Shown here in pieces: positions 9,179-18,462 of a DNA stretch of 64,000 bases. Where the stretch lies: NCBI RefSeq assembly GCF_000176175.1, contig NZ_ACZP01000014.1:806001-870000 (forward strand), written 5' to 3'. This DNA comes from Vibrio furnissii CIP 102972 (GTDB lineage: Bacteria > Pseudomonadota > Gammaproteobacteria > Enterobacterales > Vibrionaceae). Every line of letters begins with the position of its first letter. Positions within the stretch are counted from its first letter, which is position 1. A program made the translations under genes and the position numbers. The notes below the pieces were generated by a model. That model was not told the origin of the DNA and did not search any database. It was given only the letters and a program-made list of their open reading frames with translations.

Positions 9179-9201
9179 AACTATTAGCCATGCTAATAGT
9201 T
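9179..9201. promoter_or_regulatory. Perfect inverted repeat upstream of the amidohydrolase operon
   Basis: AACTATTAGC, spacer CAT, GCTAATAGTT: two perfect 10-base arms, centred about 80 bases upstream of the amidohydrolase ATG. Size and symmetry suit a dimeric regulator. The regulator is not known. Confidence 0.6.
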
Positions 9202-9291
9202 GATGCATGAGGCGGTGAAGTGATAGCGATTGGACGCGATATAGATTGGAAGTGATGCAGGTGTGAATTACGAAAGGGCGCGCGGAAAGAG

Positions 9292-9316
9292 ACAACCGGG
9301 CTGAAGGCCCGGTTGT
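9292..9316 (-). terminator. Terminator after the 59-residue protein gene
   Basis: ACAACCGGGC, loop TGAAG, GCCCGGTTGT. On the minus strand it begins 8 bases after the stop at 9324 and is followed by TCTCTTTCC. Strong stem, moderate T-run. Confidence 0.65.
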
Positions 9317-9323
9317 GGTGGTG

Positions 9324-9503
9324 TCAGGATTCGTCCCGGTTATCGTGTGGACGGCGACGTTGCTCGGCTTTGGCTTTCCAATGTTCTTGCTGATCGTACG
9401 CTTCGTCACATAAATCGATGGTAAAGCCCATGTCGCGCACCTCTTTTAAGGTGAGGTTGTCGGCAATGTGGGTCACCTGACCAGATTGATTGCGCAGTTC
9501 CAT
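9324..9503 (-). CDS. Small uncharacterised protein, 59 residues
   Basis: Unrecognised. MELRNQSGQVTHIADNLTLK starts the product and it ends RRRPHDNRDES: soluble, charged, no signal or membrane segment. The case for a real gene is the very good ribosome site AGGAGG five bases before the ATG at 9503, a stop followed at once by a terminator hairpin, and regular codon use. The C-terminal third is rich in Arg/Asp/Lys/Gln. It stands alone between the amidohydrolase operon and gldA. Confidence 0.65.
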   Translation of the reverse strand: MELRNQSGQVTHIADNLTLKEVRDMGFTIDLCDEAYDQQEHWKAKAEQRRRPHDNRDES

Positions 9504-9586
9504 GATGCCTCCTTTGGCTGGGTCTGAGCGTTGGGATGTCCAACAACAGGGTAAGTATAGGCAAAGTGGGACGGGTTATGGCGCAA

Positions 9587-9615
9587 CAAAAAAGGGCAAG
9601 CATGCGCTTGCCCTT
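9587..9615 (-). terminator. Terminator of gldA
   Basis: AAGGGCAAGC (9592-9601), loop ATGC, GCTTGCCCTT (9606-9615). On the minus strand the stem is followed by TTTTTTG. It lies 39 bases beyond the gldA stop. Confidence 0.9.
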
Positions 9616-9653
9616 GAGGGGGTTGTTCTCGCACAAGCGTGCGAGGCGGGCGT

Positions 9654-10736
9654 TTATTGGCCCAGCGTGTGCGCAGCTAGAATCGCGGCATACACGTTGT
9701 CGGCGGTGACCGGGAATGGCATGTTGTGAATAGTTTCGCCTTCTGCGGTAGAGGCTTCCGCCACGTCACGCAGTTTGGCGTGATTAATCTCTTTCACGCC
9801 CATGTCAAACAGGTTGGTGGGTAGACCGACCGAGCGGCAGAACGCCAAAACGGTGTTGATTTCGGCCATATCGGCATTTTCCAGCACCAATTGCACCAAG
9901 GTACCGAACGCCACTTTTTCGCCGTGGTACAGGTGGTGACACTCTTCAAGTTTAGTCAGGCCGTTGTGAATGGCGTGCGCGCCCGCTAGGCCACTACTTT
10001 CAAAGCCGATGCCGCTTAAGTAGGTGTTGGCTTCAATGATGTTTTCCAGTGCTTTGGTGCTGACACCATTTTCAACCGCCGCTTTCGCTTTCAAGCCGTC
10101 TTCAAGCAAGGTTTCGTAACACAGTTTTGCCAGCGCTTGCGCTGAGCGAGTGGCCAAACCGCCAGCCATGGTGGCTTTGCCTGAGGTCATGTTGGCGCGG
10201 GCTTCAAAGTAAGTGGACAGCGCATCGCCCATGCCGGAAACCAACAAGCGCACAGGCGCTTTGGCAATCACGGAGGTGTCCATGATCACCATGTCTGGGT
10301 TTTTCGGGAACATCAGGTATTCCGCGAATTCACCTTCTGGCGTGTAAATCACGGCCAAGGCCGAGGTAGGGGCGTCGGTTGATGCGATGGTCGGTACCAC
10401 AACCACCGGAATTTTGGTGTAGAACGCGACTGATTTGGCGGTGTCGAGAGTTTTACCGCCGCCGACACCCACAATCACATCGTGTTTTTGTGTCGCACAC
10501 AGATCGGTAATGCGTTCAATTTCAACGCGGCAGCATTCGCCGTGAAAAATGTTCATGCTTAGCGGTAGTTTTTCGCTCGCAAAGCTCTCTTTCACGGTAT
10601 CACCCACCAAGTTCATCACGAACTCATCAGCAATGACCAAGGGGTGTTCGCCGAGTGTTTTGACATAACTCGCGATAGCGCTAAGAACTTGTTCACCTTG
10701 CACGTATTTACTTGGGCTAATAATAATTTTATCCAT
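9654..10736 (-). CDS. gldA: Glycerol dehydrogenase
   Basis: NAD-dependent oxidation of glycerol to dihydroxyacetone, cytoplasmic, metal-dependent iron-type alcohol dehydrogenase family. 360 residues (E. coli GldA 367). NAD motif GGGKTLDTAK near residue 92; metal-site segments GMGDALSTYFEAR, SSGLAGAHAIHNGLT and HHLYHGEKVAFGTLVQL. Its product is the substrate of the divergent dhaKLM operon, with which it shares a 355-base control region. Terminated by the hairpin at 9587-9615. Confidence 0.95.
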   Translation of the reverse strand: MDKIIISPSKYVQGEQVLSAIASYVKTLGEHPLVIADEFVMNLVGDTVKESFASEKLPLSMNIFHGECCRVEIERITDLCATQKHDVIVGVGGGKTLDTAKSVAFYTKIPVVVVPTIASTDAPTSALAVIYTPEGEFAEYLMFPKNPDMVIMDTSVIAKAPVRLLVSGMGDALSTYFEARANMTSGKATMAGGLATRSAQALAKLCYETLLEDGLKAKAAVENGVSTKALENIIEANTYLSGIGFESSGLAGAHAIHNGLTKLEECHHLYHGEKVAFGTLVQLVLENADMAEINTVLAFCRSVGLPTNLFDMGVKEINHAKLRDVAEASTAEGETIHNMPFPVTADNVYAAILAAHTLGQ

Positions 10737-10955
10737 GATTTCAAACCTTTATTTTTATTTGTGGTTGTTTTTTTGCTTCAGCGCGGTGCGTTGAAACCAT
10801 GGGTTCATCTTAGAGTCGAGTGCGGAGCCGAGAGAAGCGATCGCGCTGTTTGTCGGTGGCTTTTATGATCGGGGTGACAAACTGACGGTTGGAACGGACG
10901 CGGTTTCCGGCGCTTTATGCCCGCGATCACCTTTCCCGTAGATTTTGGTTTTTTC

Positions 10956-11008
10956 GTTCCATTATGAAACGTAAAAACCAAAAATTTTGTTCCAAATCGA
11001 AACGTAAA
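10956..11008. promoter_or_regulatory. Paired operator-like repeats, probable regulator sites for dhaKLM
   Basis: GTTCCATTATGAAACGTAAA (10956-10975) and GTTCCAAATCGAAACGTAAA (10989-11008): 16 of 20 bases identical, exactly 33 bases (three helical turns) apart. Each contains an imperfect dyad GTTCC-N5-GAAAC. The second ends 8 bases before the -35 box. DhaR, encoded downstream of the operon, is the natural candidate to bind. Confidence 0.65.
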
Positions 11009-11016
11009 TACTTTTG

Positions 11017-11044
11017 TTGAGGCTTGGATTTCTGCTCTTAAGAT
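11017..11044 (+). promoter_or_regulatory. Candidate sigma-70 promoter for dhaKLM
   Basis: TTGAGG (11017-11022), 16-base spacer, TAAGAT (11039-11044), about 48 bases upstream of the dhaK ATG and just downstream of the repeat pair. Confidence 0.5.
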
Positions 11045-11091
11045 GAATCTACCCCTACATAAAAACTTGAAACTTGAATGAGAGCAGAATG

Positions 11092-12150
<1,059 letters not shown>

Positions 12151-12162
12151 GGGAGACACATC

Positions 12163-12798
12163 ATGCACATTGAGAAAAAACACATTCTGAGCTGGCTGGA
12201 GCTGTGCGCGAAAACCTATCAGGAAAACCAAGAATTTTTGACCGATCTCGACCGCGATATCGGTGATGCGGACCACGGCCTCAACATGAACCGTGGCTTT
12301 AAGAAAGTGGCGGAAACCTTGCCGAAAGTGGCAGAGCAAAACATTGCGACCATTTTGAAAAACACCGGCATGACTTTGCTGTCGAGTGTGGGCGGTGCCA
12401 GTGGCCCGCTCTACGGCACGCTGTTTATTCGCATGTCGGCGGCCGTGGGCACCCGCGAACAACTGACGTTTGAAGAGCTGATTGATGCGCTCAAAAGCGG
12501 CGTTGATGGCGTGGTGTCGCGCGGCAAAGCGGAGCTGGGTGATAAAACCATGTGCGACGTTTGGCTGCCGGTGCTGCAAAGCATCAAAGCGTCATTGGCG
12601 CAGGGCCAAAGCCCGGATCACCTGCTGAGCGAGATGGTGGAATTGGCAGAACACAACGCCGTCGCCACGATTGAAATGCAGGCCAAAAAAGGCCGCGCCA
12701 GCTATTTGGGTGAACGCAGTGTGGGTCACCAAGATCCCGGTGCAACATCTTCACTTCTGATGATCAAAGCATTGCAACAGGCAATTGCGGGGAACTAA
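12163..12798 (+). CDS. dhaL: Dihydroxyacetone kinase subunit DhaL (ADP-binding)
   Basis: Carries the permanently bound ADP that shuttles phosphate from DhaM to dihydroxyacetone on DhaK. 211 residues, as in E. coli. The Mg-ADP aspartates Asp30, Asp35 and Asp37 are in DRDIGDADHGLNMNRGF; SSVGGASGPLYGTLF and the C-terminal GHQDPGATSSLLM are also conserved. The ATG has GGGAGA upstream. Followed after 13 bases by dhaM. Confidence 0.96.
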   Translation: MHIEKKHILSWLELCAKTYQENQEFLTDLDRDIGDADHGLNMNRGFKKVAETLPKVAEQNIATILKNTGMTLLSSVGGASGPLYGTLFIRMSAAVGTREQLTFEELIDALKSGVDGVVSRGKAELGDKTMCDVWLPVLQSIKASLAQGQSPDHLLSEMVELAEHNAVATIEMQAKKGRASYLGERSVGHQDPGATSSLLMIKALQQAIAGN

Positions 12799-12811
12799 GC
12801 AGGGTATTGAT

Positions 12812-15214
12812 ATGGTGGGAATTGTAGTTGTATCTCATAGTCGACGTCTTGCAGAAGGGGTGGCCGAACTGGCCACCCAGATGACACAAGGCAAAGTCAA
12901 TTTGGCGATTGCGGCAGGCATCGACGATCCGGAAAACCCAATTGGCACGGACGCGATTGCCGTGATGGGCGCCATTGAACAGATGTGCGATGCACAGGGC
13001 GTGGTGGTCTTGATGGATCTCGGTAGCGCGCTGCTCAGCACTGAAATGGCGCTGGAACTGCTCGATGAATCGATTCGCGACAAAGTCACCTTGGTTGCCG
13101 CACCGATTGTGGAAGGCACCATGGCAGCCTCCGTCGCGGCGGCGGCAGGGTTGCCCATGGCGACGGTGGTTGAAGAAGCACGTCAGGCCTTGAGCGTCAA
13201 ACAAGCGCACTTGGGCGAAAGCGTGTCGACAGCGGCAGAAGCCGAAGCTGCCACGCCGAACGCAGCGCTGGCGAACGACGCGCAGACGTTTGAATGGCAC
13301 GTGAAAAACCCCCATGGTTTACATGCCCGTCCGGCGGCGGCGATCGTCGGCGCATTGGCTGATGTAGACGGCGATGTGTGGCTGCAAAAAGGCGATCAGC
13401 GCGTGAGCGCTCGCAGCCTCAACAGCATTGCCAAATTAGGTGTGCGCTGCGATGACGACATCACCTTTGTGGCCACAGGCGCGCAAGCGGCCAACGCGGT
13501 TGAGCGTTTTCGCCAACTGGCGCAAACCCACTTTGGTGAAGCCGATGCCGTGGCGCGTGGCGTAACGACAGACGTTCAACCTGAGGCGTCAACCACGCTA
13601 GATGCCCCCGCGGTGGCGGGCGCGGTGAGCGGATTGAGCGTGAATGAAGGCATTGTTTCGGCCCCCGCGGTGCTGTTTACGCACTCGATGCCCGCCGTGC
13701 CTGAACGTGACGCCCGTGATGCGGCGTCTGAAATTGAGCATGTGAAGCGCGCCATCGACACGGTTGCGGCGCATTTGGATATGCAGGCCAAACGCCCACA
13801 TGGCGATATTTTTGCGGCCCACAGCATGATGCTGCGTGACCCCGAATTGTGGCAAACGGTTCAAGCGCGCATTCAAGCGGGCGCGATTGCCGAACGCGCA
13901 TGGGCCGACGCGCTGCAAGCATTGGCAGACGATTTCCGCGCGGCCGATAGCCAATACATGCGTGAACGTGAAGCCGACGTGCAGGACATTGCGCGTCAGG
14001 TGATGATGGAAATGACCGGCGAGCCTGCGGCTGCAGTGGCAATTGAACAGCCGAGCATTCTGCTGGCGCGTGATTTAATGCCATCAGATGTGGCGGGGTT
14101 AGATACGGCCAAAGTGCTGGGGATTTGTTTGAGTGAAGGCGGCAAAACCTCACACAGCGCCATTTTGGCGCGCGCAATGGGCATTCCGGCGCTGGTTAAA
14201 GCGCGTGGCTGCTTAGAGCAGGTCACCCCAGGTCAAATGGTGACATTGGATGGGTTTGCTGGCTTGCTGTGGTTTGCGCCCTCTGCGGCGGTGAGCGCGC
14301 AATTAGCGGCGCAGCGTGATGCGTGGCAAACCGAGCAACATCAGGCCAAACAGCGCGCGCTGCAACATGCGTCCACCACCGATGGCATTTCTGTCAGTGT
14401 GCTGGCCAATATCGGCGGCCCGGACGATGTGCGTAAAGCGCTCGACAGCGGCGCCGAAGGCGTGGGGCTGTTTCGCACCGAATTTCTGTTCCAACGCAGC
14501 GATAGTTTGCCAACCGAGCAGGAGCAGTTTGACGTGTACTGTGACATCGCAGCCGCATTGGGCGACCAACCGCTGACGATTCGTAGCTTAGATGTCGGCG
14601 GCGACAAACCGTTAGCCGCATTTCCTATGCCAAGCGAAGACAACCCATTTTTGGGTGTGCGCGGCGTGCGTTTATGCCTGAAACACCCTGAGCTGCTCGT
14701 GACGCAGTTACGTGCCATCCTGCGCGCTCACCAGCAGCATCGTAACATTCAGTTGATGATTCCGATGGTTGCGCGGGTTGACGAAGTGCGCCAAGTGAAA
14801 GCGCTGCTCCAACGCGAAGCCGATGAACTGGGTTTGGATGCCAGCACGCTACCCGTAGGCATCATGATTGAAGTGCCGGCGGCGGTGTTGAATGCGGATG
14901 CGTTGGCGGCGGAAGTGGATTTCTTCTCCATCGGCACCAACGATTTAACCCAGTATGTGATGGCGGCAGATCGCGGCAATACCGAGCTGACCGACCTCAT
15001 CAACTACTTTGACCCTGCGGTCTTGCGTGCGATTGAAATGACCTGCGCCGCTGGCGGAAAAGCAGGCATACCGGTGAGTATGTGCGGAGAAATGGCGGGC
15101 GATCCGAAAGCGACGCAGCAACTGCTCAACATTGGGCTGCGTAAATTCAGCGCCAGTGCAAGCCTGTTGCCCGCCCTCAAAGCGCAGATTCGTCAAACGG
15201 CGGTGATGAAATAA
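12812..15214 (+). CDS. dhaM: DhaM phosphotransferase fused to a complete PTS enzyme I
   Basis: Multidomain PTS protein that phosphorylates the ADP on DhaL. 800 residues in order: EIIA-Man-like domain with His9 in VVVSHS; HPr domain with His171 in NPHGLHARPAAA; a Pro/Ala-rich linker; enzyme I phosphohistidine domain with His448 in GGKTSHSAILAR; enzyme I PEP-binding domain with VGLFRTEFLFQ, FFSIGTNDLTQYVMAADRGN and the catalytic-type Cys758 in VSMCGEMAGDP. E. coli DhaM (~470) has only a truncated EI part, so this one could take phosphate directly from PEP. The ATG at 12812 is chosen because MVGIVVVSHS is the usual N-terminus. A terminator follows. Confidence 0.93.
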   Translation: MVGIVVVSHSRRLAEGVAELATQMTQGKVNLAIAAGIDDPENPIGTDAIAVMGAIEQMCDAQGVVVLMDLGSALLSTEMALELLDESIRDKVTLVAAPIVEGTMAASVAAAAGLPMATVVEEARQALSVKQAHLGESVSTAAEAEAATPNAALANDAQTFEWHVKNPHGLHARPAAAIVGALADVDGDVWLQKGDQRVSARSLNSIAKLGVRCDDDITFVATGAQAANAVERFRQLAQTHFGEADAVARGVTTDVQPEASTTLDAPAVAGAVSGLSVNEGIVSAPAVLFTHSMPAVPERDARDAASEIEHVKRAIDTVAAHLDMQAKRPHGDIFAAHSMMLRDPELWQTVQARIQAGAIAERAWADALQALADDFRAADSQYMREREADVQDIARQVMMEMTGEPAAAVAIEQPSILLARDLMPSDVAGLDTAKVLGICLSEGGKTSHSAILARAMGIPALVKARGCLEQVTPGQMVTLDGFAGLLWFAPSAAVSAQLAAQRDAWQTEQHQAKQRALQHASTTDGISVSVLANIGGPDDVRKALDSGAEGVGLFRTEFLFQRSDSLPTEQEQFDVYCDIAAALGDQPLTIRSLDVGGDKPLAAFPMPSEDNPFLGVRGVRLCLKHPELLVTQLRAILRAHQQHRNIQLMIPMVARVDEVRQVKALLQREADELGLDASTLPVGIMIEVPAAVLNADALAAEVDFFSIGTNDLTQYVMAADRGNTELTDLINYFDPAVLRAIEMTCAAGGKAGIPVSMCGEMAGDPKATQQLLNIGLRKFSASASLLPALKAQIRQTAVMK

Positions 15215-15237
15215 CGCGACCTGAACGCGATCACAAC

Positions 15238-15269
15238 AACCCCGGCTGGTCACCGGGGTTTTGTTTTTT
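15238..15269 (+). terminator. Terminator of dhaKLM
   Basis: AACCCCGG (15238-15245), loop of 7, CCGGGGTT (15253-15260), then TTGTTTTTTG. 23 bases past the dhaM stop; it also separates the convergent dhaR. Confidence 0.92.
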
Positions 15270-15303
15270 GTGCGTGTGGTGTTTTGATGACGGCTGCTAA
15301 CTG

Positions 15304-17232
15304 CTAACTGCTGAGCTTGAGTTGCTCGGTCAATTCGAACTTATTGATTTTGCGCCACAAGGTCGTGCGGCCGATTTTGAGCGCCCTGGCCATTTCATTC
15401 AACTTGCCGTCGCACAAGGTCCACGCCTGAATGATCGCTTTTTTCTCCACCTCTTCCAACGACAGCACCGGCTGATTGTCGGTGGACTGGTTGAGGTTAA
15501 ATTTGATGTCTTCGGGAATATCGCTCAGGCGAATCAGGTTGGCGCTGCGGTTGAGCAGCATGCGTTCGGTGCGGTTGCGCAGTTCGGAGTTATTACCCGG
15601 CCAGCGGAAACTCATCAATGCATCCATCGCCAATTTTTCCACCGAAATCGTCACGTTGTGGCGACGTTCGTAATGGTTGACGATTTGCTGCACCAGAAAT
15701 TCGATGTCTTCTTTACGCGTTCTCAGGGGGGGAATGCGCAGTTCATTGGCTGAAATTTCGTAATACAGTTGGCGGCCAAATGAGCGCTGTGTGACGTATT
15801 CGCTGATCTCTGAGGCGGTGCTGGTGATGAGCTGAAAGTCGACTGGAATCAAGCGCAGGCTATCGCTGCGGCTGACTAAGCCGGTTTTCAGCAGTTTCAG
15901 CAGCACCGATTGCAGATCCGGCGACAAGTATTCCACCTTCTCCAAAAACAGCGTGCCACCGTGGGCCAACTCGAATTTGGACGGCATGCCTTGGCCTTCG
16001 TCGTAGCCCAAGGTTTCACGAATTTGCTGCTCACTGGTGAGCGAGCGGCAGTTGAGGGTGATGAACGGCCCCTCTTTGTAGTCGCTCTCGTTGTGAATCG
16101 CCATCGCCAGTGTGGCTTTACCCACCCCTTCTTCGCCGGTGATGAGGATGGGCGATTTGGATTTGGTGGCGCGTTTGGCCACGGTGATCAGGTGCTTCAT
16201 TTTACGCGACACCACCGGCAAAGAGCTGAATGTGTAGCGCGCCTGGCCGCCAATTTGTTGCTGCGCCAATTCGCGGATTTTGTCGATCGGGTGCAAAAAC
16301 AGCAGGCTGGATCCGTCGTTGAGTGGGCGTAGGGTGATGATTGCTTCGACAAACTCGCCGTGCACTTCCAGCGTGGTGAGTTTGCGGTTGATCTGCGCGC
16401 CTGCTTCAATGCTGCTGACGATATTGGGCGCAAAACGCAGCACGGAAAACAGCTCTTTATCCAGCACTTTGGCCATGTCGAGATTGAGCAGCCGCTCAGC
16501 CTGATTGTTGGCCATGGTGATGTGTTGCTCTTCATCCCAAGCGATGAGGCCATCGTCCATGCTCTCGAGCGTCGCGTTGTGCGCGCAGGTCAACCGGTTG
16601 GTGTTCTCTTGTTCCGATTGAATGTGAATTTGCAGACTCACTTCTTTGGCGCACGAGGCGATGATAACCAAGTTCTCTTTGCGATAGGCATCGGCTTTTT
16701 TGAACAGACACGCGGTGCCGCGCAGCTTGCCGAATTGATCGAAAATCGGCGCGGCGGCAGACGCGTAAGCGTGCAGATGGCGGTTGAAGTGCTCGGCGGC
16801 AAACACATCGCACGCGACGTGGGTGTGGACGCACAAATTGGTGGCGTTGGTGCCGATTTTCCCTTCCGACAAAAAGCAGCCTTGTTTGATGCCGAGGGCG
16901 TCCATCTCTTCTTTGAGTTGCGAATGGCCCACCAACGAAAGAATGCAGCCGTTGTCATCGGTGACCATCAACAGCAGGGTGTCGTCGTCGAGCATGTCGT
17001 AGGTATCTTCCAACACCGTGGTGGCGCATTGGATCAGGCGTTCGTTGCGCCGCATCAGAGAAGCGAAGGTGTAGCCCGAGGCTAAGTGCGGTTTAGACCA
17101 AGTGTAGGGGCTGCACTGCTTGATGCAGCGCTCCCAAGATTCGAGAACGTGTGAGCGGGCAAATTCCGGCGAAACCCAATGATGTTTCTGAAAGAAATCC
17201 CATTTGGTTTTGTTGTCTTCGATAGAAAGCAT
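15304..17232 (-). CDS. dhaR: DhaR-type activator (GAF-PAS-AAA+-Fis HTH)
   Basis: Regulator of the dihydroxyacetone kinase operon; in E. coli DhaR binds DhaK or DhaL and senses their state. 642 residues (E. coli 639). N-terminal GAF-like sensor (~1-200), PAS (~210-320), AAA+ domain with Walker A variant GEEGVGKAT and Walker B region GGTLFLEKVEYL, and a C-terminal Fis-type HTH ending MARALKIGRTTLWRKI. The GAFTGA loop needed to contact sigma-54 is absent: the equivalent stretch reads RETLGYDEGQGMPSK. It should therefore act with sigma-70. Convergent with dhaKLM. Confidence 0.93.
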   Translation of the reverse strand: MLSIEDNKTKWDFFQKHHWVSPEFARSHVLESWERCIKQCSPYTWSKPHLASGYTFASLMRRNERLIQCATTVLEDTYDMLDDDTLLLMVTDDNGCILSLVGHSQLKEEMDALGIKQGCFLSEGKIGTNATNLCVHTHVACDVFAAEHFNRHLHAYASAAAPIFDQFGKLRGTACLFKKADAYRKENLVIIASCAKEVSLQIHIQSEQENTNRLTCAHNATLESMDDGLIAWDEEQHITMANNQAERLLNLDMAKVLDKELFSVLRFAPNIVSSIEAGAQINRKLTTLEVHGEFVEAIITLRPLNDGSSLLFLHPIDKIRELAQQQIGGQARYTFSSLPVVSRKMKHLITVAKRATKSKSPILITGEEGVGKATLAMAIHNESDYKEGPFITLNCRSLTSEQQIRETLGYDEGQGMPSKFELAHGGTLFLEKVEYLSPDLQSVLLKLLKTGLVSRSDSLRLIPVDFQLITSTASEISEYVTQRSFGRQLYYEISANELRIPPLRTRKEDIEFLVQQIVNHYERRHNVTISVEKLAMDALMSFRWPGNNSELRNRTERMLLNRSANLIRLSDIPEDIKFNLNQSTDNQPVLSLEEVEKKAIIQAWTLCDGKLNEMARALKIGRTTLWRKINKFELTEQLKLSS

Positions 17233-17411
17233 TCAATACCACGGCAATCGGTGCAAGGTATGGCATACGGCGATTGGCAAGCTGCAAACGCGTGGCCAAC
17301 AGGAAATGGGGTTCATACTAAAGGGCTTTGAGCGGGGAGACTGTGACCGTGTTCACGCGATCTTGGGGGGAATGTCCCACAGGCGATGCGTGCTGCATCG
17401 CCTGATGAAGA

Positions 17412-18353
17412 TTAGCGCAGATTGGCGCTCACTTGCGCGCTCACTTTGGCGCACACCGCTTCTGCCAGTTGGTGGCTGGCGAGGTTGCGGGCGATGACCT
17501 CTTGGCTCAGTTGGCCGCGTTGCACCACGTTCAACCAATCGTCGATCATGTCGGCAAAGCCTTTGCTGGTCAGCATCGGTGTCCAGTCTTTGAGGGCCAG
17601 CGTGGTGGTTTGATTGGCGTGCCAGCGTTTGCCTTCGACAAATGAGTCAAACTCATAGGCGTCATTGATGAACTGCGCGCTGATGCGCTCACCGGTTTTG
17701 CCAAATTGGCGATTCATCGACGCGTGCAGCACTGTGTCACCGTGCTGCCATTGCACGTCGATGCGCGCCAGTTGGTTGCCTGCCATCTGGTGCGTGACAT
17801 ACACGTCATTCAAATCGGCTTTGGCAAACAGGTTGACGCTGTCGAGCGGGTGAATGAAGTCGTCAAACAAAAAGGTGCGAATCTCGCCGGTTAAATCGTA
17901 ACGGTGCTTTTCCCAACGCAGGCCGCGTAGATCCGCACGTTCTCCGCGTTGCATGCCCTGAAGGTGCGTGTTGAACAGGGGAATGTGGCGGCGGTTAAAA
18001 CCGACATACAGCGGTTGCTGATGCTGTTCAGCCAGCTCATATAGCTGTTCGCAGGCAGCAGCGCTGTCGGCGAGTGGCTTGTCCACAAAGGTCGGAATCC
18101 CGCGGCTGAGAAAGAAGCGTGCGATCTCAGGATGCACGGCTGTTGCGGCGTGAATCATCACCGCATCGGGTTGAAAACCGAGCAGGTCGCGATAGTCGCT
18201 GCAGGTGGCTTGAATCCGATATTGGCTGGCCAGTGAAGCCAATGCACTGGCGCTGCGGGTACAGAAGATAAGCTCGACGCCGGGGCGCTGTGTGATGACC
18301 GGAAGGTAAGCCTTTTGCGCGATGTCGCCCAGGCCGATGATGCCGATTTTCAT
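17412..18353 (-). CDS. Gfo/Idh/MocA-family oxidoreductase
   Basis: NAD(P)-dependent sugar-type dehydrogenase of unknown substrate. 313 residues. N-terminal Rossmann fold starts MKIGIIGLGDIAQKAYLPVI (GxGxxA-like), followed by the signature VDKPLADS near residue 94 and a C-terminal substrate domain with FDDFIHPLDSVN. Similar to the MviM/YceM-type branch. Stands alone between dhaR and mtlR. A hairpin (17381-17403) follows the stop but has no T-run. Confidence 0.88.
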   Translation of the reverse strand: MKIGIIGLGDIAQKAYLPVITQRPGVELIFCTRSASALASLASQYRIQATCSDYRDLLGFQPDAVMIHAATAVHPEIARFFLSRGIPTFVDKPLADSAAACEQLYELAEQHQQPLYVGFNRRHIPLFNTHLQGMQRGERADLRGLRWEKHRYDLTGEIRTFLFDDFIHPLDSVNLFAKADLNDVYVTHQMAGNQLARIDVQWQHGDTVLHASMNRQFGKTGERISAQFINDAYEFDSFVEGKRWHANQTTTLALKDWTPMLTSKGFADMIDDWLNVVQRGQLSQEVIARNLASHQLAEAVCAKVSAQVSANLR

Positions 18354-18462
18354 GAAACAATCTCAATGGAGGAACATGCCCAAAGGCTAACACGCGGCGA
18401 AGAATTTGGTCGAAGAAATACGAGAAAATGGGAAGGCGATCCTTGCCCTGTGATCCAATGCG

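Larger units (their letters stand above)
10737..11091. other. gldA-dhaK divergent control region
   Basis: 355 bases without a gene. The dhaK-proximal part holds two repeat copies 33 bases apart and a sigma-70-like promoter (listed separately). The gldA-proximal half is GC-rich and I found no clear promoter or operator in it. Confidence 0.7.

Noticed and set aside
9176..9409. 77-codon minus frame near the 59-residue gene
   Set aside because: Lies in another frame of the 59-residue gene and its terminator; composition Thr-rich and unlike coding DNA here.
16360..17085. 241-codon + frame across dhaR
   Set aside because: Antisense shadow with no domain and no ribosome site.
17381..17403. Hairpin AGGCGATGC/GCATCGCCT after the Gfo/Idh/MocA gene
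   Set aside because: Good stem but no T-run on the minus strand, so not called a terminator.
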